This document shows, one piece after another, positions 26,332-35,568 of a DNA stretch of 50,587 nt. Position 1 is the stretch's first letter, and each line of letters opens with the position of its first letter. The stretch comes from Caldilineaceae bacterium. Its GTDB lineage: Bacteria; Chloroflexota; Anaerolineae; Caldilineales; Caldilineaceae. A program made the position numbers and the translations under genes. A model generated the notes under the pieces. The model made no database searches. It was not told the origin of the DNA and was given only the letters and a program-made list of their open reading frames with translations. The DNA is taken from the NCBI GenBank assembly GCA_022823185.1, contig JAJDXQ010000006.1:134738-185324 (forward strand), read 5' to 3'.

Positions 26332-26709
26332 ATGAGCTTTCTGAAAAAACTTGCATCGCTCTTTTCCGGCGGAGGCGGAGGCGGCAATCGCTCGCTGCCG
26401 ATCTATGTATTCAGCAACCGCTGCCGCGAACCGATCATGGCTGAAATCGATCTGGTCAACAGCCTCAGTCGCGACGACGAAAACGAAAACGAGTTCTACA
26501 CCCGAAAAGTGCTGCAAGGCAGCGGCCAGAACCGCTGCTTTACCCAAGTCGAAGTCGAAATCTGGTTCGATCGCGGCAAACGAGTCTCCCGCTATGAAGT
26601 CAGTGGCGGTCGTTGGCTTACCCAGGAGGAATACGAAGAGGAGTTGACTCGCTTTAACGCGCCCCCCGAAGAACAAGACGCCCCCGCAGACGACTCCGAG
26701 TCGGTCTGA
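26332..26709 (+). CDS. Hypothetical protein in the glycolytic cluster
   Basis: A 125-residue protein. It opens with a basic, Phe/Leu-rich helix ([11 protein letters not shown]), a Gly-run, and then a compact beta-rich core with two cysteines (SNRCREP and QNRCFTQ) and an acidic tail. The core ends [24 protein letters not shown]. No family is recognised. It starts three bases after the pgk stop, so translation is probably coupled. Between pgk and tpiA, it may have a role tied to glycolysis or simply ride along on the transcript. Confidence 0.75.
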   Translation: MSFLKKLASLFSGGGGGGNRSLPIYVFSNRCREPIMAEIDLVNSLSRDDENENEFYTRKVLQGSGQNRCFTQVEVEIWFDRGKRVSRYEVSGGRWLTQEEYEEELTRFNAPPEEQDAPADDSESV

Positions 26710-27038
26710 TCTCCTGTAACCGTCTCTGGTATTCGGGATCCGCCCGTGCGATCGCGAACCAGTTCACCGGACGTCCAATGCGGGCCGCCTGCGTACACAA
26801 CCAGGCTGTCTCCCGCAAGATTATCGTATTCCCTCGCGACCGGCGGCCCATGCCTGTAGAAACGCCGCTGGCTGTCCCAGCCGTATCGACTGCAGTCCAA
26901 ACCTGTCTCAACCATGCCAGCCAGGTCCGGAAAATTCGGGCCGTCATCTTGGGCGCCGCCACTCGCTTCTCCCCGCCCATTCACTGAAAAAAATATCACT
27001 TCGCTGTCTTATTCAGCATCAACTGAGAGAAACCACAT
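26710..27038. other. 329-base gap before tpiA
   Basis: No plus-strand gene is supported. On the minus strand two overlapping frames look partly protein-like: 26592-26999 (YGWDSQRRFYRHGPPVAREYD) and 26654-26980 (GRPVNWFAIARADPEYQRRL). A frameshifted remnant is possible, but both could be chance. A promoter for tpiA may lie in the AT-rich end near 26985-27015. Confidence 0.3.
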
Positions 27039-27806
27039 ATGCGTAAACCGATGATGGCCGGCAACTGGAAAATGAACATGACCGTGGCGGATGCCCTCGC
27101 GCTCATGCAGCAAATCGACCAGCTGGTCTGCGACGCGACCGCGGTGGAGCAGCTGCTCTGCCCCCCCTTTATCTGTCTGCACCCCCTGAAGGAAGCTGCC
27201 GCCGCCATGCCTTTCTCATTCGGCGCGCAAAACTGCCACTGGCAGGACAGCGGCGCCTTTACCGGAGAGATCAGCCCCCCAATGCTGCGCGGCCTGGTCG
27301 ACTATGTCATCATCGGGCACAGTGAGCGCCGGCAATTTTTTGGCGAAACCGACCAATCCGTGAACAAAAAGACCCGTGCCGCCCTGGCCCACCAGTTGAT
27401 TCCCATCGTCTGTGTAGGCGAAAGCCTGGACCAGAACGAGCGCGGCGAAACCGCCGCCGTGATCACCGCCCAGGTCAGTGCCGCGCTGGACGGCCTCAGC
27501 GCCGGCCAGGTCCAGTCTCTCGTAATCGCCTACGAGCCGATCTGGGCGATCGGAACCGGCAGAGCCGCGACCGCGCAGACCGCCGGCGAAATCTGCGGCC
27601 TGGTTCGTGCCGTCCTGCGCCAATTCCATGGCGATGCCGTCGCCGACTCGACGCGCGTGCTGTACGGCGGCAGCGCCAACCCGGACAACATCAGCGCAAT
27701 CATGGAACAATCCGATATCGACGGCGCCCTGATCGGCGGCGCATCCCTGGAGGCCCGCAGCTACGCCGACATGGTGAACACAACAGCCGAAATCTACTCC
27801 CCCTGA
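27039..27806 (+). CDS. tpiA: Triosephosphate isomerase
   Basis: TpiA interconverts dihydroxyacetone phosphate and glyceraldehyde 3-phosphate. The 255-residue TIM barrel has the catalytic Lys in GNWKMN, the His in IIGHSERRQFFGE, the Glu in AYEPIWAIGTG, and the phosphate-binding LYGGSANPDN and GALIGGASL. GAGAGAAA precedes the ATG by several bases. It completes gapA-pgk-tpiA on the plus strand, a common grouping for lower glycolysis. Confidence 0.97.
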   Translation: MRKPMMAGNWKMNMTVADALALMQQIDQLVCDATAVEQLLCPPFICLHPLKEAAAAMPFSFGAQNCHWQDSGAFTGEISPPMLRGLVDYVIIGHSERRQFFGETDQSVNKKTRAALAHQLIPIVCVGESLDQNERGETAAVITAQVSAALDGLSAGQVQSLVIAYEPIWAIGTGRAATAQTAGEICGLVRAVLRQFHGDAVADSTRVLYGGSANPDNISAIMEQSDIDGALIGGASLEARSYADMVNTTAEIYSP

Positions 27807-27859
27807 CCTGCGCCTCCCCTGTTCACCCTCCCTTCGCTATTCGCCCCTCGAATCTCGAC

Positions 27860-28612
27860 ATGTCCCTGTTTTCGCCATATCTCTTCTTCGCCCTCTTCTT
27901 CGTTCTGCTCGCCGGTCTGTGGTGGCTCAGCTGGCGCATCGGCCTCCTGATCCAGGAGGTCGTCTATCTGATCACAGGCTCCGGTGACTTGGCCATGGTG
28001 ATTCTGTTCCTGATCTACCTGCCAGGCATCCTGACCCATGAGGCCTCCCACTGGCTCGTAGCCAGAATTCTTGGCCTTAAAACCAGCAAGTTCCGCGTCT
28101 GGCCGAGATATTCCCGCAATACCATCGGACTGGGCAGCGTGACAGTTTCCTCCGGCGGCGTAATCTATGACAGCTTGGTCGGCCTGGCCCCGCTCCTGGT
28201 CGGGTCAGCGCTCATCGTGCTGATCGGCCAGCAGGTCTTCGACACACAAACTGTCACTTTCGCCTGGCGCACCGGCCGGCTGCTGGACGGCCTGACCTTT
28301 GTCCTCGACGGCCTCGCCCACAGACCGGATAGCCTGCTCTGGAGCTATCTCCTCTTCGCGATCGCCAACGCCATGATGCCCAGCGCCAGCGACCGCGCGC
28401 CACTCAAGTCACTCGGAATCTACATCATCTCCATCGGCGTCCTGTTCGTGCTAATCGATCAGTCCGGCCGCAACGTAGTCCTGCTGCTGGACTTCCTCTT
28501 CGGTCCAATCCAGCTTCTGACCGGCGCCTTCTTTCTGGTCGTGGCCATCGACATAGCCATCTTCCTGCTTCTGCTCGCCGTCCGAGCCCTCCTGAATGCG
28601 CTCCATTCGTAG
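27860..28612 (+). CDS. Membrane protein with HExxH motif (M50-like)
   Basis: A 250-residue membrane protein with five or so hydrophobic segments. HEASH, within GILTHEASHWLVARILGL at about residue 58, is an HExxH zinc-site motif in or near a membrane helix, as in site-2-type (M50) proteases. A GxG-rich segment (GLGSVTVSSGG) follows. The usual second motif, an Asp-containing NPDG-type sequence in a later helix, is not obvious, so activity is uncertain. It lies 53 bases after tpiA and ends just before the convergent trpB2. Confidence 0.62.
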   Translation: MSLFSPYLFFALFFVLLAGLWWLSWRIGLLIQEVVYLITGSGDLAMVILFLIYLPGILTHEASHWLVARILGLKTSKFRVWPRYSRNTIGLGSVTVSSGGVIYDSLVGLAPLLVGSALIVLIGQQVFDTQTVTFAWRTGRLLDGLTFVLDGLAHRPDSLLWSYLLFAIANAMMPSASDRAPLKSLGIYIISIGVLFVLIDQSGRNVVLLLDFLFGPIQLLTGAFFLVVAIDIAIFLLLLAVRALLNALHS

Positions 28613-28662
28613 CCGCACTCCCGGCTCTTCCCTCGCCTCCGCAAGCCTCCTACCGCAACCGC

Positions 28663-30033
28663 CTAGAGCGACGGCACCCTTTCCAAGCTCGCCCGGATCG
28701 CCTCCTCAGGATAGTCGAAATCCTCCAGCTTGTCGGCCAAATGCTGCTCGTAGGCGGCCAGGTCAAAGTGACCGTGCCCACACATGTTGAAGACGATCAC
28801 CTTGCTCTCGCCTCTCTCCTTGCACGCCAGCGCCTCCTGCATCGCGCCCCAGATCGCATGGGCCGGCTCGGGCGCGGGCAGTATCCCCTCCGCACGCGTA
28901 AAGGAAAGCGCAGCATCAAAAATCGCCCGCTGCTGAATGCTGACCGCCTCGATCAACCCCGCTTCATGCAGCGCGCTGACCTGTGCGCTCATCCCATGGT
29001 AGCGAAGGCCGCCTGCGTGGATCGGCGCCGGCACAAAGTCGTGACCCAGCGTGTGCATCTTGATCAGCGGCGTCATCTGAGCCGTATCGCCAAAGTCATA
29101 CGTGTACGCGCCGCGCGTCAAACTCGGCGCAGCCGCCGGCTCGACAGCCACAACTCGCGTCTTCTTGCCGCCGCTGATGTTCTCCTTCAAAAACGGAAAC
29201 GCAAATCCCCCGAAGTTGCTGCCGCCCCCAGTGCATCCAACCAGAACGTCCGGCCAGTCCTCCCCGAAAGCCTCCAACCCCCTGATCACCTCCTGGCCCA
29301 CCACCGTCTGGTGCAGCAGGACATGATTCAGAACCGAACCGAGCGAGTATTTCGTATCCTCTCGCGTCGCGGCATCCTCAACCGCCTCCGAAATGGCAAT
29401 GCCCAGGCTGCCCGTACTGTCCGGATCCCCCGCCAGAATCTGGCGCCCCGCGTTCGTGTCCGAGCTCGGGCTGGCGACCACTTCCGCCCCCATGGTCTCC
29501 ATCAAAACCTTCCTGTACGGCTTCTGCTCATAGCTGACGCGAACCATATAGACCTTGCACGCCATCCCGAACACCTGGCACGCGAAACTGAGCGCGCTGC
29601 CCCACTGGCCCGCCCCCGTCTCCGTCGCCAGCCGCGCAACACCCTCCTCCTTATTGTAGAAGACCTGCGGCACTGCCGTATTCGGCTTATGGCTGCCGGA
29701 CGGGCTGACGCCCTCGTACTTATAGTAGATGCGGGCCGGTGTTTCCAGCGCCTTCTCCCATTCATGCGCCCGGATCAGTGGCGTCGGCCTCCAAATTCGG
29801 TAAACGTCCTGCACGGGCTCGGGAATCTCGATATATCGCTCCGCGCTGACTTCCTGCAATATCAATGACATGGGAAAGAGCGGCGCCAAATCGTCCGGCC
29901 CAATCGGCTGCCCTGTGCCCGGATGCAGGGGCGGCGGCAGCTCGACCCCGGCAGCGGGCAAATCGGCGTTTATGTTATACCAGTGGGTCGGCATCTCCGA
30001 CTCATTCAATATCACCTTCTTCTGTCTTGCCAT
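28663..30033 (-). CDS. Tryptophan synthase beta chain-like protein, TrpB2 type
   Basis: A 456-residue PLP enzyme of the TrpB2 class, which makes tryptophan from indole and serine. The N-terminal extension ([10 protein letters not shown]...[19 protein letters not shown]) is specific to TrpB2. The PLP Lys is in [10 protein letters not shown], followed by [13 protein letters not shown]. The phosphate-binding loop is [15 protein letters not shown], and the C-terminal part has [10 protein letters not shown]. No trpA is nearby, as is usual for TrpB2, which may work as a stand-alone indole-salvage enzyme. AGGAAGG precedes the ATG. Confidence 0.93.
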   Translation of the reverse strand: MARQKKVILNESEMPTHWYNINADLPAAGVELPPPLHPGTGQPIGPDDLAPLFPMSLILQEVSAERYIEIPEPVQDVYRIWRPTPLIRAHEWEKALETPARIYYKYEGVSPSGSHKPNTAVPQVFYNKEEGVARLATETGAGQWGSALSFACQVFGMACKVYMVRVSYEQKPYRKVLMETMGAEVVASPSSDTNAGRQILAGDPDSTGSLGIAISEAVEDAATREDTKYSLGSVLNHVLLHQTVVGQEVIRGLEAFGEDWPDVLVGCTGGGSNFGGFAFPFLKENISGGKKTRVVAVEPAAAPSLTRGAYTYDFGDTAQMTPLIKMHTLGHDFVPAPIHAGGLRYHGMSAQVSALHEAGLIEAVSIQQRAIFDAALSFTRAEGILPAPEPAHAIWGAMQEALACKERGESKVIVFNMCGHGHFDLAAYEQHLADKLEDFDYPEEAIRASLERVPSL

Positions 30034-30122
30034 TTGCTTGCCTTCCTTTCGTGGGAATCAATCGGATCGAAGCCGAAACTTCGCTGCAGAGCGTCTGCCC
30101 ATTGCCGCGATCGGCTACCGGA

Positions 30123-30152
30123 TCAAAAAGACCTGCCGCGATCGCAGCAGGC
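30123..30152 (-). terminator. Intrinsic terminator downstream of trxA
   Basis: Read on the minus strand, CCTGC and GCAGG flank an inner GCGATCGC palindrome, with one mismatch, and TCTTTTTG follows. It lies about 30 bases past the trxA stop and before the trpB2 gene. Confidence 0.7.
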
Positions 30153-30180
30153 CTTCGTATCGGTCCAATTCAACTTGACG

Positions 30181-30510
30181 TCAATTCAGATGCGCCTGAA
30201 TCTTTCCCAGCAGCTGAGCCTTCTGCTGAAATCCAACGATCGTCTCCACCTGCTGACCGTCCTTGAACAGCATCAGCGTTGGAATGCTCATCACACCGAA
30301 AGCCATCGCTGTGCTCTGATTCTCGTCCACGTCCAGTTTGCCGATCGTCAGCTTGCCGTCCAGCTCGGTGGCTATCTCATCCAACACCGGCGCAATCATC
30401 TTGCAAGGACCGCACCATTCCGCCCAAAAGTCAACCAGGACCGGCAACTCCGACTGGATGACCTCATCCTCAAAATTCGCGTCTGTGACAACAACCGTGT
30501 TCTCGCCCAT
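30181..30510 (-). CDS. trxA: Thioredoxin
   Basis: Thioredoxin reduces protein disulfides in the cytoplasm. The 109-residue protein has the classic redox site WCGPCK within [14 protein letters not shown] and the cis-Pro segment [11 protein letters not shown]. Length and order of strands are normal. AAGGAA lies close to the ATG. A good terminator follows the gene, and an inverted repeat lies upstream in its leader, so it appears to be monocistronic. Confidence 0.96.
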   Translation of the reverse strand: MGENTVVVTDANFEDEVIQSELPVLVDFWAEWCGPCKMIAPVLDEIATELDGKLTIGKLDVDENQSTAMAFGVMSIPTLMLFKDGQQVETIVGFQQKAQLLGKIQAHLN

Positions 30511-30611
30511 TTCCTTGTCTCCTACTCCTGTATGCGAGCGTCAAAATGCAACGTTACCGCGACTCCTTCCTGTACCTGCAAGACACGTCCAATCCTATCA
30601 AATAATGACCG

Positions 30612-30630
30612 GGTTCGCTGTAAACGAACC
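30612..30630 (-). promoter_or_regulatory. Inverted repeat in the trxA upstream region
   Basis: GGTTCG and CGAACC form a perfect six-base inverted repeat spaced by seven bases, in the 211-base gap upstream of trxA. On the minus strand a weak promoter-like pair (TTGCCT, 16 bases, TATTTT) lies just upstream at about 30662-30635. It could be an operator in the leader. The half-sites are in the opposite order to a Gram-positive LexA box. Confidence 0.35.
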
Positions 30631-30721
30631 TACAAAATATACTACGTCCAAAGGAAGGCAAAAGTCAAAATGAAGGCCCATCCGATTCCTGTCGTCAGCA
30701 ATGCCCCGCCTTCGCAACTGC

Positions 30722-31336
30722 TCACGCATCCTCCTGCCTCCGTTGCAGAAATGCGGCAAATTCCTCCCTGTCCAGACCTTTGGATTCCGGTTGTGAATCC
30801 GTTTGCGCCGGTTCAGGCGGAGCCAGATTCGCGCCAGCCTCTCCTCCATCCGCCGCAAGCCGCGCCGCAACATGCGGGATCACGTCCAGGATACTTTCCA
30901 GAAAAACCGCCGTCAACCCCTCCTCGCCTGGCAGATTGACGATCAACGTGCGTCCCCGGATGCCCGCAACCCCTCTATCCAACAGCGCCGCCGGATTCGT
31001 TGCCGCCGCCCTGCTCCGCATCCGCTCCGGCAGCGAAGGCATCAGCCGCTCCAACACCTCCGCCGTGGCTTCCGGCACAATCTCCCCCGCCGACGGGCCA
31101 GGCGCCGGAAAGGTACCGCCCACCGTTAAGATCAAGTCCAGCTCCTCTTCATCACTCCACTGCCGCAGCGTCTCCTCCACCTGGTAGCGAGGCGGCTCCA
31201 GATAAACGCGACGCGCCAGCGGGAGGAAACTGCCCCCTCCACCGCCCAGCAGCCTGGGCAACGCCTCCAGAACTGCATCGGCCTTCTCCGAATCAGCCGG
31301 ATCGGCAATGACAAGAAACCCGCATCGTAAATACAT
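30722..31336 (-). CDS. MogA/MoaB-like molybdopterin-binding domain protein
   Basis: A 204-residue protein of the MoCF-biosynthesis (MogA/MoaB) fold, which activates molybdopterin for metal insertion. It shows the expected order: CGFLVIAD start, LDLILTVGGT, EIVPEAT, then NPAALLDRGVAGIRGRTLIVNLPGEEG. The canonical TGGTG and RDVTPEA motifs are altered: the loop reads VGGTFPAPGPSAGEIVPEA, so the catalytic Asp is not in place. The C-terminus carries a proline/glutamate extension. AAGGAG lies about 12 bases before the ATG. It could still support the MsrP cofactor, but activity is uncertain. Confidence 0.72.
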   Translation of the reverse strand: MYLRCGFLVIADPADSEKADAVLEALPRLLGGGGGSFLPLARRVYLEPPRYQVEETLRQWSDEEELDLILTVGGTFPAPGPSAGEIVPEATAEVLERLMPSLPERMRSRAAATNPAALLDRGVAGIRGRTLIVNLPGEEGLTAVFLESILDVIPHVAARLAADGGEAGANLAPPEPAQTDSQPESKGLDREEFAAFLQRRQEDA

Positions 31337-31490
31337 GAATGTCGGATTCTCCTTCCACGGCCTGGCGCCTGGCCTGCTGCCCATCAGCCCGCAGGACGGC
31401 CGCGATTTCCGCCTGCACGATTCCTTCTCCGGTGACCGGCGCCGCCCGGGCGCCAACCCCGCGCCTGGGTCCGATCAGAGAGGCTGGTAC

Positions 31491-31519
31491 AAACAAAAAG
31501 CGATGGCTTTGCCACCGCT
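31491..31519 (-). terminator. Intrinsic terminator ending the ribosomal cluster
   Basis: Read on the minus strand, AGCGGTGGC and GCCATCGCT form a nine-base stem (one G-T pair) with an AAA loop, followed by TTTTGTTTG. It lies 34 bases past the rpsI stop and is the clear end of the long translation transcript. Confidence 0.85.
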
Positions 31520-31552
31520 CTTCTTCCTTCGTAAACTCGCGACCAGCCTGTC

Positions 31553-31942
31553 TCAGCGCTTCGTGTACTGCGGAGCCTTTCGCGCCCGTTTCAAACCCGG
31601 CTTCATCCGCTCCTTCACGCGGGCGTCGCGCGTGAGAAATCCCGCCGCCTTCAAAGTGGGCCGGAGATTCGGATCCGCCGCCACGAGGGCCCGCGCCAAC
31701 CCGTGCCGCGCCGCGTGGGCCTGGCCGCCTTCCCCGCCCCCATGGACCTTGATACTGATGTTGTAGCTGTTCTCAGTGCCGGTCAGTGTCAGCGGCTGAA
31801 GAATAACCATCTGGTCCAGCGCACGCCCAAAATAACCATTCATCGGCAGGCTGTTTACGATGATCTCGCCCTCTCCCTCATACAGCCGAACGCGCGCCGT
31901 AGCGCTCTTGCGCCGTCCAACTGCTTCAATATACTCACTCAT
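31553..31942 (-). CDS. rpsI: 30S ribosomal protein S9
   Basis: S9 contacts the P-site tRNA through its basic C-terminal tail. The 129-residue protein has the start [18 protein letters not shown], the conserved [19 protein letters not shown] and the tail [11 protein letters not shown]. The ATG at 31942 overlaps the end of rplM by eight bases, so the two are translationally coupled. It is the last gene of the cluster before the terminator. Longer open frames upstream do not look like S9. Confidence 0.97.
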   Translation of the reverse strand: MSEYIEAVGRRKSATARVRLYEGEGEIIVNSLPMNGYFGRALDQMVILQPLTLTGTENSYNISIKVHGGGEGGQAHAARHGLARALVAADPNLRPTLKAAGFLTRDARVKERMKPGLKRARKAPQYTKR

Positions 31943-32387
31943 ATCTTCTCCCCTGCAGTTCCAGCGCCTTTGGTTTCTGGGCCTTATGCGGATGATCCGG
32001 GCCGGCATAGACTTTCAGCTTTTTCATCTGCGCGCGGCCCAGCTTGGTCTTGGGAACCATGCCCTTCACCGCATCAAAAATCACCTTCTGCGGCTGTCGC
32101 TCCAGCTGCTCGCGCATCGTCCGACTCTTCAAGCCGCCGGGATAGCGCGAATGCCGGTAATAGCGCTTATCATCCAGGCGGTTCCCGGTCACGTGAAACT
32201 TTTCGCAGTTGACGACGATTACGAAATCGCCGCAGTCCACGTGCGGCGTAAAACTCGGCTTGTGCTTGCCCCGCAAGACCTGCGCGATCTCCGACGCCAG
32301 CCGGCCAAGCGTCTTGTCCGTCGCATCCACCACCCACCATTCACGTCCGCTCTTCGCCTCGTCATAGCTCAGGCTCAGTGTCTTCAC
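31935..32387 (-). CDS. rplM: 50S ribosomal protein L13
   Basis: L13 is an early-assembly 50S protein. The 150-residue sequence has [16 protein letters not shown], the central [19 protein letters not shown] and the C-terminal [17 protein letters not shown]. The GTG at 32387 is preceded by AGGAG at eight bases. It pairs with rpsI in the usual order and overlaps its start. Confidence 0.97.
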   Translation of the reverse strand: MKTLSLSYDEAKSGREWWVVDATDKTLGRLASEIAQVLRGKHKPSFTPHVDCGDFVIVVNCEKFHVTGNRLDDKRYYRHSRYPGGLKSRTMREQLERQPQKVIFDAVKGMVPKTKLGRAQMKKLKVYAGPDHPHKAQKPKALELQGRRYE

Positions 32388-32445
32388 GCTCTAATCTCCT
32401 CATTCACAACAACTGACATCCCATCTGCCGTCTACGCCTACGCAT

Positions 32446-33258
32446 TCAACGCGCAGAAAACAGATCAGAAAACTCTGCATACCGTACCCGCTCCAGAACA
32501 AGCCCGTTGGGGGGGAGCGGCGGGGCGCTGCGGCCGCGGTCTCTTGCCTTCAACGCCGCCGCCAGTTCATCGGCCTGCCACGCACCCAGCCCAACCGCCA
32601 GCAGCGAACCGGCCACATTACGCGCCATGCGGCGCAAAAAAGCATTGGCCGTCATCGTCAGAACCAGCCGCTCCACCGGAAACGGGTCCAGCGCCGGCAA
32701 CGACTCTTCTACACGCTCCCAAAAGAGCGAGATGATCCGGCGAACGGTATTTTCACCCTGTGGCGCCTGCCCAAACGTTGCGAAATCGTGCGTCCCAATC
32801 AACTGCCGGGCCGCCCCGTTCATGGCTTCCACATCCGGGCGCCTCGGCGACATCATCGCAAACCGGTCAACCAGAGGAAATCGTCTCTCGCTTTCCCCTC
32901 CGCACGCCGGCGCCCATATCGTATAGCGATACGTACGCGCCGCGGCGCTGAAACGCGGGTGAAAGCCGGGCGGCGCTTCCGTCAATCGGCGGACCAGTAT
33001 CGAAGCCGGCAACCGCTGATTCCAGGCTCGCCGCAGCGCTGTCAGCGAATGGCGCCATGGCGCCTCAACCGCAATGACCTGCCCCCTGGCGTGAACGCCG
33101 GTGTCCGTCCTGCCTGCCCCGCTGACCCGGCAAAATGCCCCGGTCAAATCCGCCAGCGTCTCTTCCAGCGCCCCCTGGACGGTCGGCTCCTGCCGCTGCA
33201 CCTGAAAGCCGCAAAAATCTGTCCCGTCATACGCGACCAGGCCGGCGACCCTGCGCAT
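32446..33258 (-). CDS. truA: tRNA pseudouridine(38-40) synthase TruA
   Basis: TruA converts uridines 38-40 of the tRNA anticodon arm to pseudouridine. The 270-residue protein has the opening GLVAYDGTDFCGFQ, the catalytic Asp in SGAGRTDTGVHARGQ, and FLRRMARNVAGSLLAVG near the C-terminus. GAGGGG lies nine bases before the ATG. It sits between rplQ and rplM, a common position in this cluster. Confidence 0.96.
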   Translation of the reverse strand: MRRVAGLVAYDGTDFCGFQVQRQEPTVQGALEETLADLTGAFCRVSGAGRTDTGVHARGQVIAVEAPWRHSLTALRRAWNQRLPASILVRRLTEAPPGFHPRFSAAARTYRYTIWAPACGGESERRFPLVDRFAMMSPRRPDVEAMNGAARQLIGTHDFATFGQAPQGENTVRRIISLFWERVEESLPALDPFPVERLVLTMTANAFLRRMARNVAGSLLAVGLGAWQADELAAALKARDRGRSAPPLPPNGLVLERVRYAEFSDLFSAR

Positions 33259-33358
33259 CCGCGCCCCTCACCAGTGCGGCAATCGCCGCCGCGATCCAAA
33301 TCTCAATCCTGCCGCAGCCTTGCGCTCAACTCCCATTTCCGGCCGGCAAGATGCCAAC

Positions 33359-33745
33359 CTACTCGCTACTGCCGTCCGTCACCAACTCGATTACAGCCAT
33401 GTCGGCCGCGTCGCCAAAACGTTTGCCCAACTTCACAATCCGAGTGTAGCCGCCGTTCCGTTCCTCATAGCGGGGGGCCAGCTCGTCAAAAACCTTCTTC
33501 GCAACCGCCTTGTCATTGAGGTACGCCACAACCTGCCGCTGCGCATGCACCCGGTCGACCTTGCCGGCAAGACCGTGCTTGGCCTTGGTAATCAGCTTCT
33601 CCGCATCGCCCCGCATGGCGCGTGCCTTGGCCTGCGTCGTGGTTATCCGTTCGTGAATGTACAGCTCTCGAATTAAACTGCGAAACAGGGCCTTGCGCTG
33701 CGCCGCATTGCGGCTCAACTTTCGCCCCGCGATCTGGTGTCGCAT
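33359..33745 (-). CDS. rplQ: 50S ribosomal protein L17
   Basis: L17 lines the peptide exit region of the 50S subunit. The 128-residue protein has the typical RKLSRNAAQRKALFRSLI start and the ITTTQAKARAMRGDAEKLI helix. It follows rpoA after four bases, as in most bacteria, and is translated from an ATG with a weak upstream AGGA-type site. Confidence 0.97.
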   Translation of the reverse strand: MRHQIAGRKLSRNAAQRKALFRSLIRELYIHERITTTQAKARAMRGDAEKLITKAKHGLAGKVDRVHAQRQVVAYLNDKAVAKKVFDELAPRYEERNGGYTRIVKLGKRFGDAADMAVIELVTDGSSE

Positions 33746-33749
33746 CGTC

Positions 33750-34808
33750 CTATTCCTCCGCTAGCGGCGAAAGACTCGCTTCGTCGACGATTTCAATCGC
33801 CTCTGCCGCTTCGGTCAATATCTCCTCGCCTTCCGTACCGTTCCCTCCACCCAGATAAGCGCTGAGATCGACGCCTATCACATTCATGTATCCCTTCTCG
33901 CTCAACTTCTCGACCAACTCATCCAGCGACTTCTTGCCAAAGTTGCGAATGGCGAGCATCTCATCTTCGCCCTTCTCCATCCGCTTCAGGATCTCCCCAA
34001 CCTTCGTGATGCCAGCGCGCTTCAGACAGTTGTAAGCCCGCACCGTCAACTCCAACTCCTCGATCGGCGCCTCGGCAACGCGGCTTGGAATGCTCTCCTC
34101 CTCCTCCTCCGGCATCTCGATAATCGTCGTCCGTTCCCCGACAAACAGGCTCAAATGCTGGACAAGGATGTCCGCTGCCTGCCGCATCGAATCCTCAGGC
34201 GAAATCGTGCCGTCGGTCCACACCTCCAAATTCAGCCTGTCATAGTCGGTCTGCTGGCCAATACGCGTCCGTTCCACCCGGTAGGACGCCTTCTTCACCG
34301 GGCTGAAGATCGCATCCACAGGGATCTCCCCCAGCGGCAGCTGCACCCGCTCCTCAGCCGGACTGTAGCCCCGACCCTGCTCCACCACCATCTCGATGTC
34401 AAGGTCCACATCATTCGAGTCGGCAAACAAAAGATACAGATCCGGGTTGACAATCTCTATCTCCGGCGGGCAGTTCAAATCCCCCGCCGTCACCGGACCT
34501 TCATGGTATACCTCAACCGAAACGCGCACAGGTTCCGGGCTCTCGCTCCGAAATCTGATCTGTTTCACATTCAATATCAGTCGAGTGGCGTCCTCCAGCA
34601 CGTTGTCAATCGTCGAAAACTCATGATGCACACCACTCACCGAAATCGACGTTACCGCCGCGCCCGGCAAACTCGACAACAAGACCCGGCGCAACGAGTT
34701 TCCCAGCGTAATCCCATATCCGCTTTCCAGCGGGCTGATCACAAAATGACCGTAGTTCTGAGAACTGGCCTCTACTTCTATCTTCGGCAAAACTAGATTG
34801 TTAAGCAA
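33750..34808 (-). CDS. rpoA: DNA-directed RNA polymerase subunit alpha
   Basis: RpoA scaffolds RNA polymerase. The 352-residue protein has the N-terminal assembly domain (YGHFVISPLESGYGITLGNSLRRVLLSSLPG) and the C-terminal DNA/activator-binding domain (AYNCLKRAGITKVGEILKR, then LAIRNFGKKSLDELVEKL). A Glu-rich linker lies between them, and the tail of about 50 residues is acidic and longer than usual. The start is a TTG at 34808 with GGAGGGG upstream, a rare start that may lower its yield. It is 124 bases past rpsD. Confidence 0.96.
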   Translation of the reverse strand: MLNNLVLPKIEVEASSQNYGHFVISPLESGYGITLGNSLRRVLLSSLPGAAVTSISVSGVHHEFSTIDNVLEDATRLILNVKQIRFRSESPEPVRVSVEVYHEGPVTAGDLNCPPEIEIVNPDLYLLFADSNDVDLDIEMVVEQGRGYSPAEERVQLPLGEIPVDAIFSPVKKASYRVERTRIGQQTDYDRLNLEVWTDGTISPEDSMRQAADILVQHLSLFVGERTTIIEMPEEEEESIPSRVAEAPIEELELTVRAYNCLKRAGITKVGEILKRMEKGEDEMLAIRNFGKKSLDELVEKLSEKGYMNVIGVDLSAYLGGGNGTEGEEILTEAAEAIEIVDEASLSPLAEE

Positions 34809-34932
34809 CGGCTACCCCTCCCGGCTGTAATGCAGTCTCAACCAAACATCGTGTGGCGACAGACAATCGTCGCAGCCCCACCAAGTACACGTCCAACCGA
34901 CTCGGCAAGGCAACGAACCTGTACCGTGTCAG

Positions 34933-35568
34933 CTAACGACTGTAGTACTCAACGATCAACTGTTCATTAAGGAGAACGCCTATCTCATCCCGGTCCGGCG
35001 CCGAAGTCACCGTTCCACTGAGATTGGACGCATCCAGACTAAGCCACGTAGGGGGGGACGCACTGCCGAGAATCTGGGCTCGTTCACGAAAATAGGTCTT
35101 GCCTCGACTCGTTTCCCGAACGGAAATCTGGTCGTTCGGCGACACCAAATAGGATGGTATATCCGTCTTGCGCTCGTTTACCGCAAAATGGCCGTGACGC
35201 ACCAACTGTCGCGCCTGCGCCCGGCTATCGGCAAATCCTAACCGGTACACAACATTGTCCAGCCTGCTTTCCAGCAGCTCCAATAACGTGCCGCCGGTCA
35301 GCCCTTTGCGCCGCGACGCCTCCTTGAAATAACGCCGGAACTGCCGCTCCATTACCCCATACATGCGGCGCGCCTTCTGCTTCTCGCGCAACTGTATACC
35401 GAAATCCGAAACACGCCGCCGCATCACATTGCGCCGCCCTGCCTCTCCCGGTGGAAATGGACGCCGATCAACCGCGCACTTGGGGCTGACACAGCGTTCG
35501 CCTTTCAAAAATAACTTCTGCCCTTCTCTTCGACAGAGCTTACAAACCGCATCTGTGTATCGTGCCAT
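34933..35568 (-). CDS. rpsD: 30S ribosomal protein S4
   Basis: S4 nucleates 30S assembly by binding the 5' domain of 16S rRNA. The 211-residue protein carries the start [22 protein letters not shown] with a CKLC zinc pair (third ligand CVSPKC), so it is the zinc-containing S4 form. The S4 domain ([32 protein letters not shown]) follows. GGAGG lies six bases before the ATG. An unusually long 299-base gap separates it from rpsK. Confidence 0.96.
   Translation of the reverse strand: MARYTDAVCKLCRREGQKLFLKGERCVSPKCAVDRRPFPPGEAGRRNVMRRRVSDFGIQLREKQKARRMYGVMERQFRRYFKEASRRKGLTGGTLLELLESRLDNVVYRLGFADSRAQARQLVRHGHFAVNERKTDIPSYLVSPNDQISVRETSRGKTYFRERAQILGSASPPTWLSLDASNLSGTVTSAPDRDEIGVLLNEQLIVEYYSR

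Noticed and set aside
30612..30630. LexA-type SOS box upstream of trxA
   Set aside because: The half-sites read GGTTCG...CGAACC, the reverse order of the CGAAC-N4-GTTCG consensus, and the spacer is seven bases.
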